Below, piece after piece: positions 31,299-41,139 of a stretch of DNA of 64,000 nt. Source of the DNA: Bdellovibrionales bacterium (lineage in GTDB: Bacteria > Bdellovibrionota > Bdellovibrionia > Bdellovibrionales > JAKFYE01); contig JAKFYE010000009.1 in the NCBI GenBank assembly GCA_021731045.1, forward strand, positions 60,042 to 124,041, given 5' to 3'. Made by a program: the position numbers and the translations under genes. The notes beneath the pieces are model-generated. The model was given only the letters and a program-made list of their open reading frames with translations, ran no database searches and had not been told where the DNA came from. The first letter of the stretch is position 1, and each line of letters opens with the position of its first letter.

Positions 31299-32915
31299 CT
31301 AAAATAAGAATTCAAGCCCACCAGAAAAAATAATTAGTCGTTGAGTCGAATTCAACCCACGCTCTGGACGAGTGCCATCACCACTAAAAGTTGTTGCGTA
31401 AGATTCAAATTCAAGTGCTCCTAGCGCGCGCAACTTTGGTGAGAGCTTGTAGGATCCATAAAGGGAAAAGCTATTCATCGTATTGGCGCTGCTCGCACCA
31501 GAGGATTGAGGAGACTCGGCTAATTGCTTAAGTAAAAAAAGTTCGAGAGAGGCTCCCGCAACATAGATTTCTTCTTTATCAATTGGAAACTCACCTTTGA
31601 GGCCGAGAACCAATCCGCTGTAGGTTGTCGAGGTTAGGCTCATGGGCGTACTCGCATCGACATTAGCCGAGTAGGTGGACCAACCAGAGTAAACTTGAAT
31701 CTTTGGACCAAAAAAATCACCCTTCAATAAAAAGTTATAAGCGGCATATAGACTGTAGCGGTTAACCGAAACTGAAAGTGATTCAGGTTGTGCTCCGCCA
31801 CGAGGATTTGGAATCGAAAAAATTCCCTGACGGACAGACGTTAACATATTTAATTCGGGAGTGATCCAGAGTTCTCCGTTGAGTTTTATAGACGGAAAGA
31901 GTGGACTCGCGGCAGTCATCGAGCCAACACTACCTTCATAGGTACTATTATAATTGTAAGATCCTAATCCTAAGGACAATCCTACTTTTCCAAAGGTCGG
32001 GGGCGCGGTGGGAATCCACTCTTGAGCGCCAGCTCCAAAACTAATTTTGTTGGCCTCATCGCTAGGATTAAGCCCTTCTTTTGTAGGTCCAACGAAGCTT
32101 TGGTTGTCATCGTAATTTACAAAATCGAGGCCTGTGAGTTTTGAATTTTTCTCAATAGCGCCCCGAGATTTTTCACTGACGACAACTCCAAAAGAAAGGG
32201 TCTCATCAACCTTCTCAATTTTAATTTTGCCAAGAACTTCTCGTTCGGAACTTATCAGAAAGTTAAACTTGGGATGCCGATTTGTTTTAATCAAAAGAAT
32301 CGCGGTTACAACATTGTTCGGTGATACGCCATCGCGCTTACCAAGGTTAACCGTAACTCGATTATTTGAGCGGCTTAGAACAACGCCCGAGTAAGGAACT
32401 CGTTGTACAAGTTTATTATACAAAGAGGTCGTTTGCGCCAAAAGATCTTTCGTTTCAAACTGCGTATGATCTTTAAGAGTTTCTTGTAGAAAAAGTTTTC
32501 CATCAGAAATTAAGAATAAATCCATTACGATGGACACACCATTCGGACCGCGCGTAGCACGAACCGAAAACACAGCATCAGCTCCGCTTCCTGCTGCGAC
32601 TTTTTTAGTTTGATCCGGACTGCTTTCTAAATCTTGAGGCGTTAGAATTTGACCGACAACATTAGTTTCTACGAAATCCCAGCGATGACTCTCCTTAATT
32701 AACTCGACAAGACGAGCTTCTATGGGACGCGCATATATTCCATCGATGTTATCCGTGACAGGGAGTACGCCGACTCGTCGAATGGTCAGGGATTTATCAA
32801 TATCGCTCACATAACTAGCCGACTGATCAACGTTTTGTTGAGCAAGAAGAAATGGATAAAAGCCAATGTTTACAATGGCAAAAATAAGACCGGCGAAAAA
32901 GTTATAACGACGCAT
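31299..32915 (-). CDS. Putative outer-membrane/periplasmic protein
   Basis: Signal anchor; RRVGVLPVTDN...GSGADAVFSVRATRG (FlgT/CsgG-like character) and a beta-barrel-like C-terminus ending in FLF. Confidence 0.55.
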   Translation of the reverse strand: MRRYNFFAGLIFAIVNIGFYPFLLAQQNVDQSASYVSDIDKSLTIRRVGVLPVTDNIDGIYARPIEARLVELIKESHRWDFVETNVVGQILTPQDLESSPDQTKKVAAGSGADAVFSVRATRGPNGVSIVMDLFLISDGKLFLQETLKDHTQFETKDLLAQTTSLYNKLVQRVPYSGVVLSRSNNRVTVNLGKRDGVSPNNVVTAILLIKTNRHPKFNFLISSEREVLGKIKIEKVDETLSFGVVVSEKSRGAIEKNSKLTGLDFVNYDDNQSFVGPTKEGLNPSDEANKISFGAGAQEWIPTAPPTFGKVGLSLGLGSYNYNSTYEGSVGSMTAASPLFPSIKLNGELWITPELNMLTSVRQGIFSIPNPRGGAQPESLSVSVNRYSLYAAYNFLLKGDFFGPKIQVYSGWSTYSANVDASTPMSLTSTTYSGLVLGLKGEFPIDKEEIYVAGASLELFLLKQLAESPQSSGASSANTMNSFSLYGSYKLSPKLRALGALEFESYATTFSGDGTRPERGLNSTQRLIIFSGGLEFLF

Positions 32916-32992
32916 GCTTAAAGTCTGCCCCTTTAGTCCTAAATGGTCAATTTGACCTTCATTTTCTTAATTTTATTTCCGAGAAATACTTC

Positions 32993-34108
32993 ATGAAGAG
33001 GATATTTTTTGTGCTCGTACTTTGTATGTTGGAATCGACTTTAGTCGAGTTTGTACATGCTCAGGGAGTGCCTTCGGCTATTTCTATCCTCCCAACTCAA
33101 ACAACCGCGTCTGATCAAGTCGAATCGAATCGCTACGAAAAGCGAACAACTACGAAGCAGCCACGTCGTGTGCTCGAAGTTACAGAAAAACCAGAAGTGC
33201 CTAAACAACAGGTGCCGTCAAATCCCGAAGTTGTTCGCCCTTTAGAACAAGCAACAAGTTTGTCCAACATGGCGCCCGTACAAAAAGAAGATGACTCGCG
33301 CATAAGTTCCGTCGGAGATAATGTAAGAGATATTATTGTTGGCGGATCCAGCGATGATGTGGACCGCTACCGTTCCTATTTATCGCCAGACGATATTCGG
33401 CGCAACCGCGTCGAATTGGAACTTGCGCCGGCGTTTATTTATAATGAATCCAAAAGTGATTACTATTATCGCAATTATAATACGGCCACGCCAGGCGGAC
33501 GTTTAGGTTTGAATGTTTGGTTTACTCCTTTCTTTGGGGTCGCCACTTCTTACGAAAAAACATTTTTAGGCACGATGAAGAAAGATGTCTCAGGAGCTTC
33601 GCAGACACCTTACATGGATCAGTGGCTTCAGATTGGTTTACGCTTTCGTCGTTTTGCTGGCTATTCTCCAACATCAACGAGTATAACTTTTGGAATTGAT
33701 TATCATGATTATCAAAGAAAAGTGCCATTAGATGATTTAAGACATTCAAAGCTATCGACGGCTGGATTATTATTGTCGGCAGAGACACGTGTTCCGGCTT
33801 CGGAATCTGTGGCTTGGATTTTAGGTCTTGAGTATATGCCGGTCGCGAACCATCAGGAGCTGCAAACCGCGGGGAATATCAAGTCGGGATCCAAAATAGA
33901 AACAATTAAAATGGGCATCTCTTTTGGTCCCGAGTTTAAATTAAATCGAACAAATAGATTATTTTTAAAAATTCGAGACGTGTATGAAAAGAATTCCTTT
34001 ACTGGCGCCTCAAATACAGCGGACCCCTATACCGGTGAAATGCCTGAAAACGTCAGCGTCATGAATAATTTTTTATTTTTTGAAGTCGGCTATATCTGGG
34101 GCAATTAA
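32993..34108 (+). CDS. Putative outer-membrane beta-barrel protein
   Basis: Signal peptide; alternating aromatic/hydrophobic strands; C-terminal FFEVGYIWGN. Confidence 0.55.
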   Translation: MKRIFFVLVLCMLESTLVEFVHAQGVPSAISILPTQTTASDQVESNRYEKRTTTKQPRRVLEVTEKPEVPKQQVPSNPEVVRPLEQATSLSNMAPVQKEDDSRISSVGDNVRDIIVGGSSDDVDRYRSYLSPDDIRRNRVELELAPAFIYNESKSDYYYRNYNTATPGGRLGLNVWFTPFFGVATSYEKTFLGTMKKDVSGASQTPYMDQWLQIGLRFRRFAGYSPTSTSITFGIDYHDYQRKVPLDDLRHSKLSTAGLLLSAETRVPASESVAWILGLEYMPVANHQELQTAGNIKSGSKIETIKMGISFGPEFKLNRTNRLFLKIRDVYEKNSFTGASNTADPYTGEMPENVSVMNNFLFFEVGYIWGN

Positions 34109-34111
34109 AAA

Positions 34112-34750
34112 TTAGGTAATCGAATTTGGCGTTTGTTTTCTAAACTTTCTATAAATTAAATATCCAACAATCAATAATACAATCACGATAAGTAAAACCG
34201 AATTTATTTTTTTTGCCGTTTGGAGTACAAGATCAATATTGTGGCCAAACCAATGACCGAGAGCGATCCAAACCGGCACACTAATCAAGGCGGCACCGCC
34301 GTCGGCGAGAACAAAGGTACTTGTTTTTACACCCATGGTGCCCGCAGTTAAAAAAATAGGTGCGCGTAAACCTGGCATGAAGCGAGCAACAAAACAAATA
34401 TACTTAGCATTTTTTCGAATTTTCATCTCAGCAGTATTTACGCGTTCGGGAGTAAAAATCTTGTTAAAAACAGGCCATGTATAAACACGTCGGCCATATT
34501 TTTTTCCAAGAAAAAATAAAACGGAGTCACCGCCCATTACGCCAATAAAAGAAATAATCAATGCTCCTTCAAAGCTAATTGTGCCCGAGGCCGAAATAAT
34601 TCCGGCACTAATGAGCGTAATGTCTTCCGGAATCGGTAATCCGAATCCACAAAAAAGTAAAATAGAGACAATTAGGATGTAAGCTTCGACGGTTCCTAGA
34701 CCTTGGAAGAGTTCGATTATTCTGAGAGGTAAATCTTTTATCATGATCAA
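34112..34750 (-). CDS. DedA-family membrane protein
   Basis: FCGFGLPIPEDITLISAGIISA, GDSVLFFLGKKYGRRV, FVARFMPGLRAPIFLTAGTMG. Confidence 0.88.
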   Translation of the reverse strand: MIMIKDLPLRIIELFQGLGTVEAYILIVSILLFCGFGLPIPEDITLISAGIISASGTISFEGALIISFIGVMGGDSVLFFLGKKYGRRVYTWPVFNKIFTPERVNTAEMKIRKNAKYICFVARFMPGLRAPIFLTAGTMGVKTSTFVLADGGAALISVPVWIALGHWFGHNIDLVLQTAKKINSVLLIVIVLLIVGYLIYRKFRKQTPNSIT

Positions 34751-34797
34751 GGAATTATGCAGTTGGGTTGTGACGTCTTCAAGTCTATAATCTACTT

Positions 34798-35193
34798 ATG
34801 AACTACCGCGTGGTAATTGTTGATGACGCACCATTTGTTAGAGAAGTCTTCGTGCACATACTGAAGAATACGGAGTTTCAAGTAGTTGACGAGGCGTCAG
34901 ATGGCGAAGAGGCCGTTATAAAAATTTTAGAGGCAGAACCTGATTTGGTTATAATGGATATCGTGATGCCAAAAAAAAGTGGTATCCAGGCAACGATAGA
35001 GATTTTAAAACATAATCCAAATATAAAAATTATTGCATGTTCAACTGAAGGCAGTGAGGCTGTAATCGCGCGTGCGATTGATGCGGGTTGCTGTGACTAC
35101 GTGGTAAAACCATTTGAAGCCGCTCAAATTTTGAAGACTCTGCGCTCTGCAGTTATAAAAAATATGGAAGTCCAAGGAAAGGAAGCTCCATGA
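34798..35193 (+). CDS. Single-domain response regulator (CheY-like)
   Basis: VVIVDDAPFVREVFVHIL...DLVIMDIVMPKKSGIQATIEILK...VVKPFEAAQILKTL. Confidence 0.92.
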   Translation: MNYRVVIVDDAPFVREVFVHILKNTEFQVVDEASDGEEAVIKILEAEPDLVIMDIVMPKKSGIQATIEILKHNPNIKIIACSTEGSEAVIARAIDAGCCDYVVKPFEAAQILKTLRSAVIKNMEVQGKEAP

Positions 35194-35636
35194 GTGAATT
35201 GTTTTTTGCATTAAAAATGGCCGCGATAACATTTGTACTCGTCCTTGCGATGCAGGTCCGAGTGAATGAAACAACGATTGAAGAGCATGCTCATCTTTGG
35301 ATTCAAACGGCCGCTCCGGTTCTTTTTTTAAGAGAAGTCGCAGAGGGCGGATTGGCTGCAATTCATGACGGCTGGGCCAAGGCAACCTCAGGAATCAAAA
35401 CAAAATATTGGAATAAATATGATTCTAGTAAAATGCCGGGCAGTCGGCATTTGGATATTTTTAGCTCTCGTAGTGACAGTTATTTAGAAGAGCAAAAATT
35501 AAAGTCAGAAGAAATTGCAAAACAACAAGAGTTGAAGAAGAAAAAAGTTGATGCCGAACTGGCCTCGCGCGCGCAACGCGTTCGCGAAGTTATCGGTCTT
35601 GGAGACAACGAGCCCGAAGAGTCTGACTCGGAATAA
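35190..35636 (+). CDS. Hypothetical membrane-anchored protein
   Basis: 4-bp overlap with the response regulator gene; N-terminal TM; charged C-terminal tail. Confidence 0.55.
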   Translation: MSELFFALKMAAITFVLVLAMQVRVNETTIEEHAHLWIQTAAPVLFLREVAEGGLAAIHDGWAKATSGIKTKYWNKYDSSKMPGSRHLDIFSSRSDSYLEEQKLKSEEIAKQQELKKKKVDAELASRAQRVREVIGLGDNEPEESDSE

Positions 35637-35640
35637 AAAG

Positions 35641-35883
35641 CTAATTAGTATTACCGGTGTTGTTATTTTCGTTAGTCGCTCGACCGAAGCTATTTAGAGC
35701 ACTATTGGCTTGAACGACACTAGCCGTTTTTTCACCTAATGTGTAATTTCCGGTAAGAGCGCAAACCTTAGGAATATTATCAAGCGCTTTAGCGGTGACT
35801 TTATAACCGGCTTCTGTTTTGGCCCATCCGGACGACGTTGTCGTTAAGAGAACAAAGGTGATGGACAATATTTTAAATGTCAT
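35641..35883 (-). CDS. Small secreted protein (candidate hit-locus component)
   Basis: Signal peptide MTFKILSITFVLLTTTSSGWA; Asn/Thr/Gly-rich tail ATNENNNTGNTN; position downstream of the YD-repeat gene. Confidence 0.5.
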   Translation of the reverse strand: MTFKILSITFVLLTTTSSGWAKTEAGYKVTAKALDNIPKVCALTGNYTLGEKTASVVQANSALNSFGRATNENNNTGNTN

Positions 35884-35980
35884 AAAACTCTCCTTGGTAA
35901 ACCTTTAGATTGCCATGGGCGTGCCACGTGGGTCGGAGCTCCGTCCCCAAAAAATATGTGTAATTTCAATAGGTTATGCT

Positions 35981-36017
35981 AGACATTCTCATTTTGAGAA
36001 TGTCTAAAGATTAGACA
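35981..36017. repeat. Overlapping inverted repeats able to form two mutually exclusive hairpins
   Basis: AGACATTCTCA-TTT-TGAGAATGTCT (35981-36005, perfect 11-bp arms) and TGTCTAA-AGA-TTAGACA (36001-36017, perfect 7-bp arms) share the TGTCT segment. Confidence 0.8.
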
Positions 36018-36052
36018 AGTGAATGACTCGTTTTGGGAGCGCTAAAACCGAC

Positions 36053-36301
36053 CTATTCGGCTTGACCTGTAGAGCCCGAGCTTTCATTAGAGGACTGGCC
36101 TGTGTAGGTCGTAGAGCTCAAAAGCGGGATGTTCTTTGCGGTCACTTCGCAGTCAAGGCACTGATCTGTTTGGCCAGGCTTGGATTCCGTTGGAACTGTA
36201 AAGCGATTACCACAACTTTCTTTATTATCAGCATAGCAAGTCAGAGCTTTTGCGCTGACATTGAGGGCAAACAAAAAAGTAATAAAAAAGAAGGTCTTCA
36301 T
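36053..36301 (-). CDS. Small secreted protein in the Bd0108-equivalent position
   Basis: Signal peptide MKTFFFITFLFALNVSA; four Cys residues in the mature part; Ser/Gly-rich tail QSSNESSGSTGQAE; immediately downstream of the YD-repeat gene. Confidence 0.55.
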   Translation of the reverse strand: MKTFFFITFLFALNVSAKALTCYADNKESCGNRFTVPTESKPGQTDQCLDCEVTAKNIPLLSSTTYTGQSSNESSGSTGQAE

Positions 36302-36310
36302 ATTGGGCTC

Positions 36311-37936
36311 CTATAATCCAAGATCAACGCCGGCGGGTGATACAAGTTCTAGCAAACTGTTAAAGGTGCTGGCAACTTGTACGGCCACGGTGGGACCACC
36401 ACGCTTACTTTTAACTTCTTTGATTTCACCGTTGGGTTTGTAATGAACTTCTATCATGCCCACTCCTGGTCGTTCCACCATCCGAGGCTTACCAAACTTT
36501 TCATCATAAGCGATGTTCACCTTACGCTTAGCTTGATCCGTAATGCTCGTAATGCGTCCCTTATCATCGTAACTAAGGTTTACGATTAGCCCATCGCTGC
36601 TTTGAGCAAGTGTGAGATTACCGATTTTATCGTATTTAAAATTTGTAAGTTTATCGCCGGTGCGAACTTCGATAACTTTCTTGGTTTCATCGTCATAACG
36701 AAATTTGGTCGAAATTTTTCCGGTTGTTCGTGTTTGAACAAGACCGTTAGCAAAATATTCGTAAGCTGTCTTCACTCCATTTTGAATAACGGTGATCGGC
36801 TTGCCAAATTGAGGATGAAAAGTCGTATCGGTCGTCGAATCGTTCACGGTATTCACAGTACGCGCTAAGTACTTGCCATCACCGTCTGGTCGCGGTTTAA
36901 ACACAAATTCAAATTTGCTTTTGTTAATGATTTTACCATCACACTTTTTTTCAAGTGTAGAATAATAATTATTTTTTGGATCTTCTTTAGACAAAACCCA
37001 ATCGTACTTCTCTACGCACCCCTGGCGATCAGTAAAACTTGTAATCCAATCTTTGTTCTTGTCGTACACTAGCTTTTTTGAAGTTTTATCTGGAAACGTA
37101 ATTTTTGTTAGATTGTGAAGGTCGTCGTAGTCATATGCGTAAACGTTTCCCTCGCCGGTTTTAACCCACTCGAGGTCACTCACACCTTTATACTTATAAG
37201 TGGCTGAAATACGATTAGGTCCAACAATAGATTTCACTTTTTTAAACGGAAAATATTCGAATGTGAGTTTGCGACCGTTATTGTCTACGGCTTCTCGAAG
37301 CATATTGTTTTGATAAGAATACTTTAAATAGTTGCCGTTTTTGTCATAGGTATAGGTAAGGTGGCCTTCAAAATCAAATTTTTGAAGTGTTCCGTCGGTA
37401 AGAGTCCGGTTATAGCCGGTTTTATCTTTTACTACGACTTCGTTCTCTCGTCCGTTCGCAAAATATTTTGTGCCGTCTTTTACCGCGTGTGAAATTTTGT
37501 ACTTATCAGCAAGTTGTTCGCGTAGATTGCGGTCTAATGCGAGTTCTGACTTTAATTTTTGGATGGCCGCTGCTTGTAAAGAGGTGTCTTTCTTCATCGC
37601 GCTGACAATTTTATCCACTGTTTCCTGGATATCTTCTTTTGAAAAATCTTTTGGACGAAAAATTATATCGGCACCGTCTCCGCATTCGGTTATCTTAATT
37701 GTGCCTTCAGCTGTGACATCAAGAGAGGTTTCAAGATCTGAGCACCAGCCAAATCCAAAAATGCCGTTAAATAACGAACGACTATTGTAGGCGCGAGTGA
37801 CTCGCAATGAAAAACCGCTTCCTGGGGCATCAATATCTTGCCAAGCATCTGAGTAATTGGCATTGCGAGCATCGACCATTGCGTAAGCAGAGGATGAAGT
37901 CAGAACGAGTAAAACGATTAATCCATTTAATCTCAT
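36311..37936 (-). CDS. Secreted YD-repeat (RHS-like) protein, candidate Bd0109 homolog
   Basis: Signal peptide; YD-type repeats (LTYTYDKNGNYLKYSYQNN, NLSYDDKGRITSITDQAKRKVNIAYDE, YAYDYDDLHNLTKITFPD); located at the end of the Tad operon. Confidence 0.75.
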   Translation of the reverse strand: MRLNGLIVLLVLTSSSAYAMVDARNANYSDAWQDIDAPGSGFSLRVTRAYNSRSLFNGIFGFGWCSDLETSLDVTAEGTIKITECGDGADIIFRPKDFSKEDIQETVDKIVSAMKKDTSLQAAAIQKLKSELALDRNLREQLADKYKISHAVKDGTKYFANGRENEVVVKDKTGYNRTLTDGTLQKFDFEGHLTYTYDKNGNYLKYSYQNNMLREAVDNNGRKLTFEYFPFKKVKSIVGPNRISATYKYKGVSDLEWVKTGEGNVYAYDYDDLHNLTKITFPDKTSKKLVYDKNKDWITSFTDRQGCVEKYDWVLSKEDPKNNYYSTLEKKCDGKIINKSKFEFVFKPRPDGDGKYLARTVNTVNDSTTDTTFHPQFGKPITVIQNGVKTAYEYFANGLVQTRTTGKISTKFRYDDETKKVIEVRTGDKLTNFKYDKIGNLTLAQSSDGLIVNLSYDDKGRITSITDQAKRKVNIAYDEKFGKPRMVERPGVGMIEVHYKPNGEIKEVKSKRGGPTVAVQVASTFNSLLELVSPAGVDLGL

Positions 37937-37951
37937 AGAAAAGTTCCTTCC

Positions 37952-38827
37952 TTAGACTTCAATTTTAACCAGTTTTCGAATGACCAGGCCACCTATAACT
38001 TGCAACATCAGCATAACGAACAAGAATACAAGACCGAGTGTTGTATTAAACAAGGGCTTAATAAAATTAGGGTCAATAAAAAAGAAGACACATAATAATA
38101 CGAACGGGACTAAGGTCAAGATCACGCCTTGCATGATACCCTGAGAAGTGAGGGCTTCAATTTTTCTTTGAATTTTTTGCCGCTCACGAATGGTCTCCGT
38201 GATGGTCGAAAAAGTCTCGGCCATGTTACCACCAGTTTCTTTTAAAATATTTACGGCAACGACAAACATCTGCACGTCTGGTTTAGGTAAACGTGTGCCA
38301 AGAGAATTTAAAGCTTCTTCTAGACTCACACCCAAACGTGTTTGTGAAAGAACTAGCGCAAACTCCTGGCTTATAGGATTTTGCATGTGTTCTACCACGC
38401 GTTCCATAGCCTGCGGCGCGCTTAGCCCGCTTTTAATTCCGTTCGCCATAATCGTCATAGAATCAACCATTTGATCAACAAATTTTGAACAGCGCTTTTC
38501 GTAAAGATAGTCCACAATATATTTTGGAATTTGCCATCCCAACAGTGTAAAGATAATGGCAAAAAATATTCCTACAAAATAATTGGGCCAAAAAATCAGA
38601 AAAAACAAAAACCCGAGTCCTAAACTTAGGGCCCACATGGCATAGGTCAGACGTTTTTTGTCGATGTCCACGAACATAAGATCAAGCTTCTGTGCGACGT
38701 ACTCGAGATTCCCCAAACTTTTTCTTTGAAGAAAGGCCATCATTTTATCAACATTAAAATAAATAACGATAAAGGTGAGTGCGCCAATAGATACTGTAAA
38801 AACAAAATCATTTAAAAAAAACGACAT
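37952..38827 (-). CDS. Type II secretion system F-domain (TadB/TadC-like) platform protein
   Basis: MVDSMTIMANGIKSGLSAPQAMERVVEHMQNPISQEFALVLSQTRLGVSLEEALNSLGTRLPKPDVQMFVVAVNILKETGGNMAETFSTITETIRER. Confidence 0.9.
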   Translation of the reverse strand: MSFFLNDFVFTVSIGALTFIVIYFNVDKMMAFLQRKSLGNLEYVAQKLDLMFVDIDKKRLTYAMWALSLGLGFLFFLIFWPNYFVGIFFAIIFTLLGWQIPKYIVDYLYEKRCSKFVDQMVDSMTIMANGIKSGLSAPQAMERVVEHMQNPISQEFALVLSQTRLGVSLEEALNSLGTRLPKPDVQMFVVAVNILKETGGNMAETFSTITETIRERQKIQRKIEALTSQGIMQGVILTLVPFVLLCVFFFIDPNFIKPLFNTTLGLVFLFVMLMLQVIGGLVIRKLVKIEV

Positions 38828-38829
38828 GC

Positions 38830-41034
38830 TTAACTCCCGGCCTTTTTAACGGTGGGCGCTGTTGCGGCGGCGCTATCCGTCGACGGATTCGTATTCATAA
38901 ATATAGAACGAGAAATCTTGATTCCTTTTTTCTCGAAGGTCTCAATAAATTTCGGAATAATTCCTCCGACTTGAAACGATCCTAAAATTTTTCCAGTCTT
39001 ACGATCAAAGCCGGTCTCTTTAAATTTGAAAATTTCTTGAAGAGTCACAACATCGCCTTGAATGCCTTGTACTTCGGTAATGGCCATCACACGACGTGTG
39101 CCGTCGGGTAATCTTGAAATTTGAATTATAAGATGAACGGCTTGTGAAATTTGCTCGCGAATAGATTTCAAAGGTAAATCCATACCGGCCATCAAACAAA
39201 GCGTTTCTAATCTCGCAATGGCTTCGCGTGGTGTGTTGGCGTGAAGGGTGGTCATAGATCCATCGTGACCTGTATTCATAGCTTGAAGCATGTCGAGCGC
39301 TTCGCCGCCACGACATTCTCCTACTACGATCCGATCCGGTCGCATTCGAAGGGCGTTTCGAACGAGATCTCGAATAGAAATTGCGCCTGTGCCTTCCATA
39401 TTTGGGGGGCGAGTCTCCATTCTCACCACGTGATCTTGCTTTAACTGAAGTTCGGCCGCGTCTTCAACTGTGATAATTCGATCTGCGCTAGGAATAAATC
39501 CTGAGAGCATATTAAGTAAAGTTGTCTTACCGGAACCGGTACCACCCGAGATGACAATGTTTAAACCATTCTCGACGCAAATTTTTAAAAGATCGAGCAT
39601 TGGTTGCGTGAGAGTACCCCAACTAATGTAATTTTCTGGTGTGACTGGCTTTTTAGCAAACTTACGAATTGTAACCGCGGCACCATCAAGGGCGATCGGT
39701 TCGATCACGGCGTTCACTCGGCTACCATCTTTTAATCGAGCATCTACATACGGAGTTTTTTCGTCTATGCGACGACCCAACGGTGTAACAATACGCTCGA
39801 TCACGTTTCTTAGTTGTTGGTTAGAGGTAAATGTAATCGGGCTAAGCTGAATGCGACCGGCACGTTCCACAAATATTTTGTAAGGTCCGTTCACCATAAT
39901 TTCCGTTACAGATTCTTCGTTTAATAAGTCCTCTAAGGGACCTAATGCTAAAGCTTCATCTAGAACTTCTTTGATAACCTGGCTTCGCTCTTGACGACTC
40001 ATAGAAGCGGCCTCGCGATCAACAATTTGTGAAATTACCTGGCGCGTTTTATCTTGCAAGGCTTTTTCCTTTACCAGGTCTCCGCCGGTGTCGGTCACGC
40101 CTTTTTTAAGATCCATTGCCGAAATCAACGCCGTATGAACACGCATTTTCATTAAAGTATGAGCATCGAGCTTGCGATCCACTCCATGAGGTGTTGGAGC
40201 AGAAGTTGTTGGGACCGTTTTAGTTGGGATCTTAAATGCACTCGTGGCACTTAATGCCTTTAATTTTTGTAAAATTCCACCACTGGTCAAGCGACGCACT
40301 AATTCATGATAAGATTGCGCGAGTGGAGTTCGTGGTTGCGATACCACAAAAGGACTTGAATTTTGCAAGGACGAAAGAGCTGTTACATCGTCTTGAGGAA
40401 TAACGCCGACAACATTTTTTCGTAGCGTCTGTCCAACACCTTGTGCTGAAAGGCCAGAAGGCGAAGATTTATTAATTACAACTTGAATAAGATCTCCGGG
40501 AAGTGCTGAAGCCATTAGTTCATTTATAAATTTATTTGTTTGGTTGACGGCTAAAACTTCTGCTGTTGTCAGAGTTAGAACTACGCTGCATTTTTCAATC
40601 ATGGACATTTGGAGGTCGTTCATCTGTGAGCCCATGTCGACGATGATATAATTAAAATACGGACTGGTTTTATCTAGCTGTTGACTAAACATCGCGGCGT
40701 CACCCGAAAGACTTTCGGTAGGATTTTTAACAGCCGCAAGAAAGAAGAATCCGCTCGAATGTTTAGTTAAAAGAGCCGGAAGAGTCTGCTCGTTAATTTG
40801 TCCTGGAAAAATCGTAAACTCTGGCACTGTTTTGCTTGGTCGCAATCCCGTTATAATATTGAGATCACCGCTGCTTTGTTGATCAAGATCGACCAGCAAA
40901 ACGCGGGCCTTCATTTCTAGCACAAGTGCTGCTGCCAAGTTGACAGCAAAAACACTTTTACCCACGCCGCCTTTGCCGCTGGTGACCGCAATTAAATGAC
41001 AATTGGGATGAATCGCCAAACTACACCTCTTCAA
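38830..41034 (-). CDS. CpaE-like ParA/MinD ATPase fused to CpaF/TadA secretion ATPase
   Basis: N-terminal [22 protein letters not shown]-terminal [19 protein letters not shown]...[37 protein letters not shown]...[23 protein letters not shown]; one uninterrupted 734-aa ORF. Confidence 0.9.
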   Translation of the reverse strand: MKRCSLAIHPNCHLIAVTSGKGGVGKSVFAVNLAAALVLEMKARVLLVDLDQQSSGDLNIITGLRPSKTVPEFTIFPGQINEQTLPALLTKHSSGFFFLAAVKNPTESLSGDAAMFSQQLDKTSPYFNYIIVDMGSQMNDLQMSMIEKCSVVLTLTTAEVLAVNQTNKFINELMASALPGDLIQVVINKSSPSGLSAQGVGQTLRKNVVGVIPQDDVTALSSLQNSSPFVVSQPRTPLAQSYHELVRRLTSGGILQKLKALSATSAFKIPTKTVPTTSAPTPHGVDRKLDAHTLMKMRVHTALISAMDLKKGVTDTGGDLVKEKALQDKTRQVISQIVDREAASMSRQERSQVIKEVLDEALALGPLEDLLNEESVTEIMVNGPYKIFVERAGRIQLSPITFTSNQQLRNVIERIVTPLGRRIDEKTPYVDARLKDGSRVNAVIEPIALDGAAVTIRKFAKKPVTPENYISWGTLTQPMLDLLKICVENGLNIVISGGTGSGKTTLLNMLSGFIPSADRIITVEDAAELQLKQDHVVRMETRPPNMEGTGAISIRDLVRNALRMRPDRIVVGECRGGEALDMLQAMNTGHDGSMTTLHANTPREAIARLETLCLMAGMDLPLKSIREQISQAVHLIIQISRLPDGTRRVMAITEVQGIQGDVVTLQEIFKFKETGFDRKTGKILGSFQVGGIIPKFIETFEKKGIKISRSIFMNTNPSTDSAAATAPTVKKAGS

Positions 41035-41139
41035 TGTTTTATCGGAAAATTACCTATAAAGATGGAGGGACTAGGGGGTCCTCAGCCTTGAAATTTTTTG
41101 AGAAACTAGACGTTTGGTGGGTCTGTCGAGTCTCTCGTC

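Noticed and set aside
36023-36316. 97-aa plus-strand ORF in the hit region
   Set aside because: Antisense to the small secreted protein, which has a convincing signal peptide; no recognisable domain on the plus strand.
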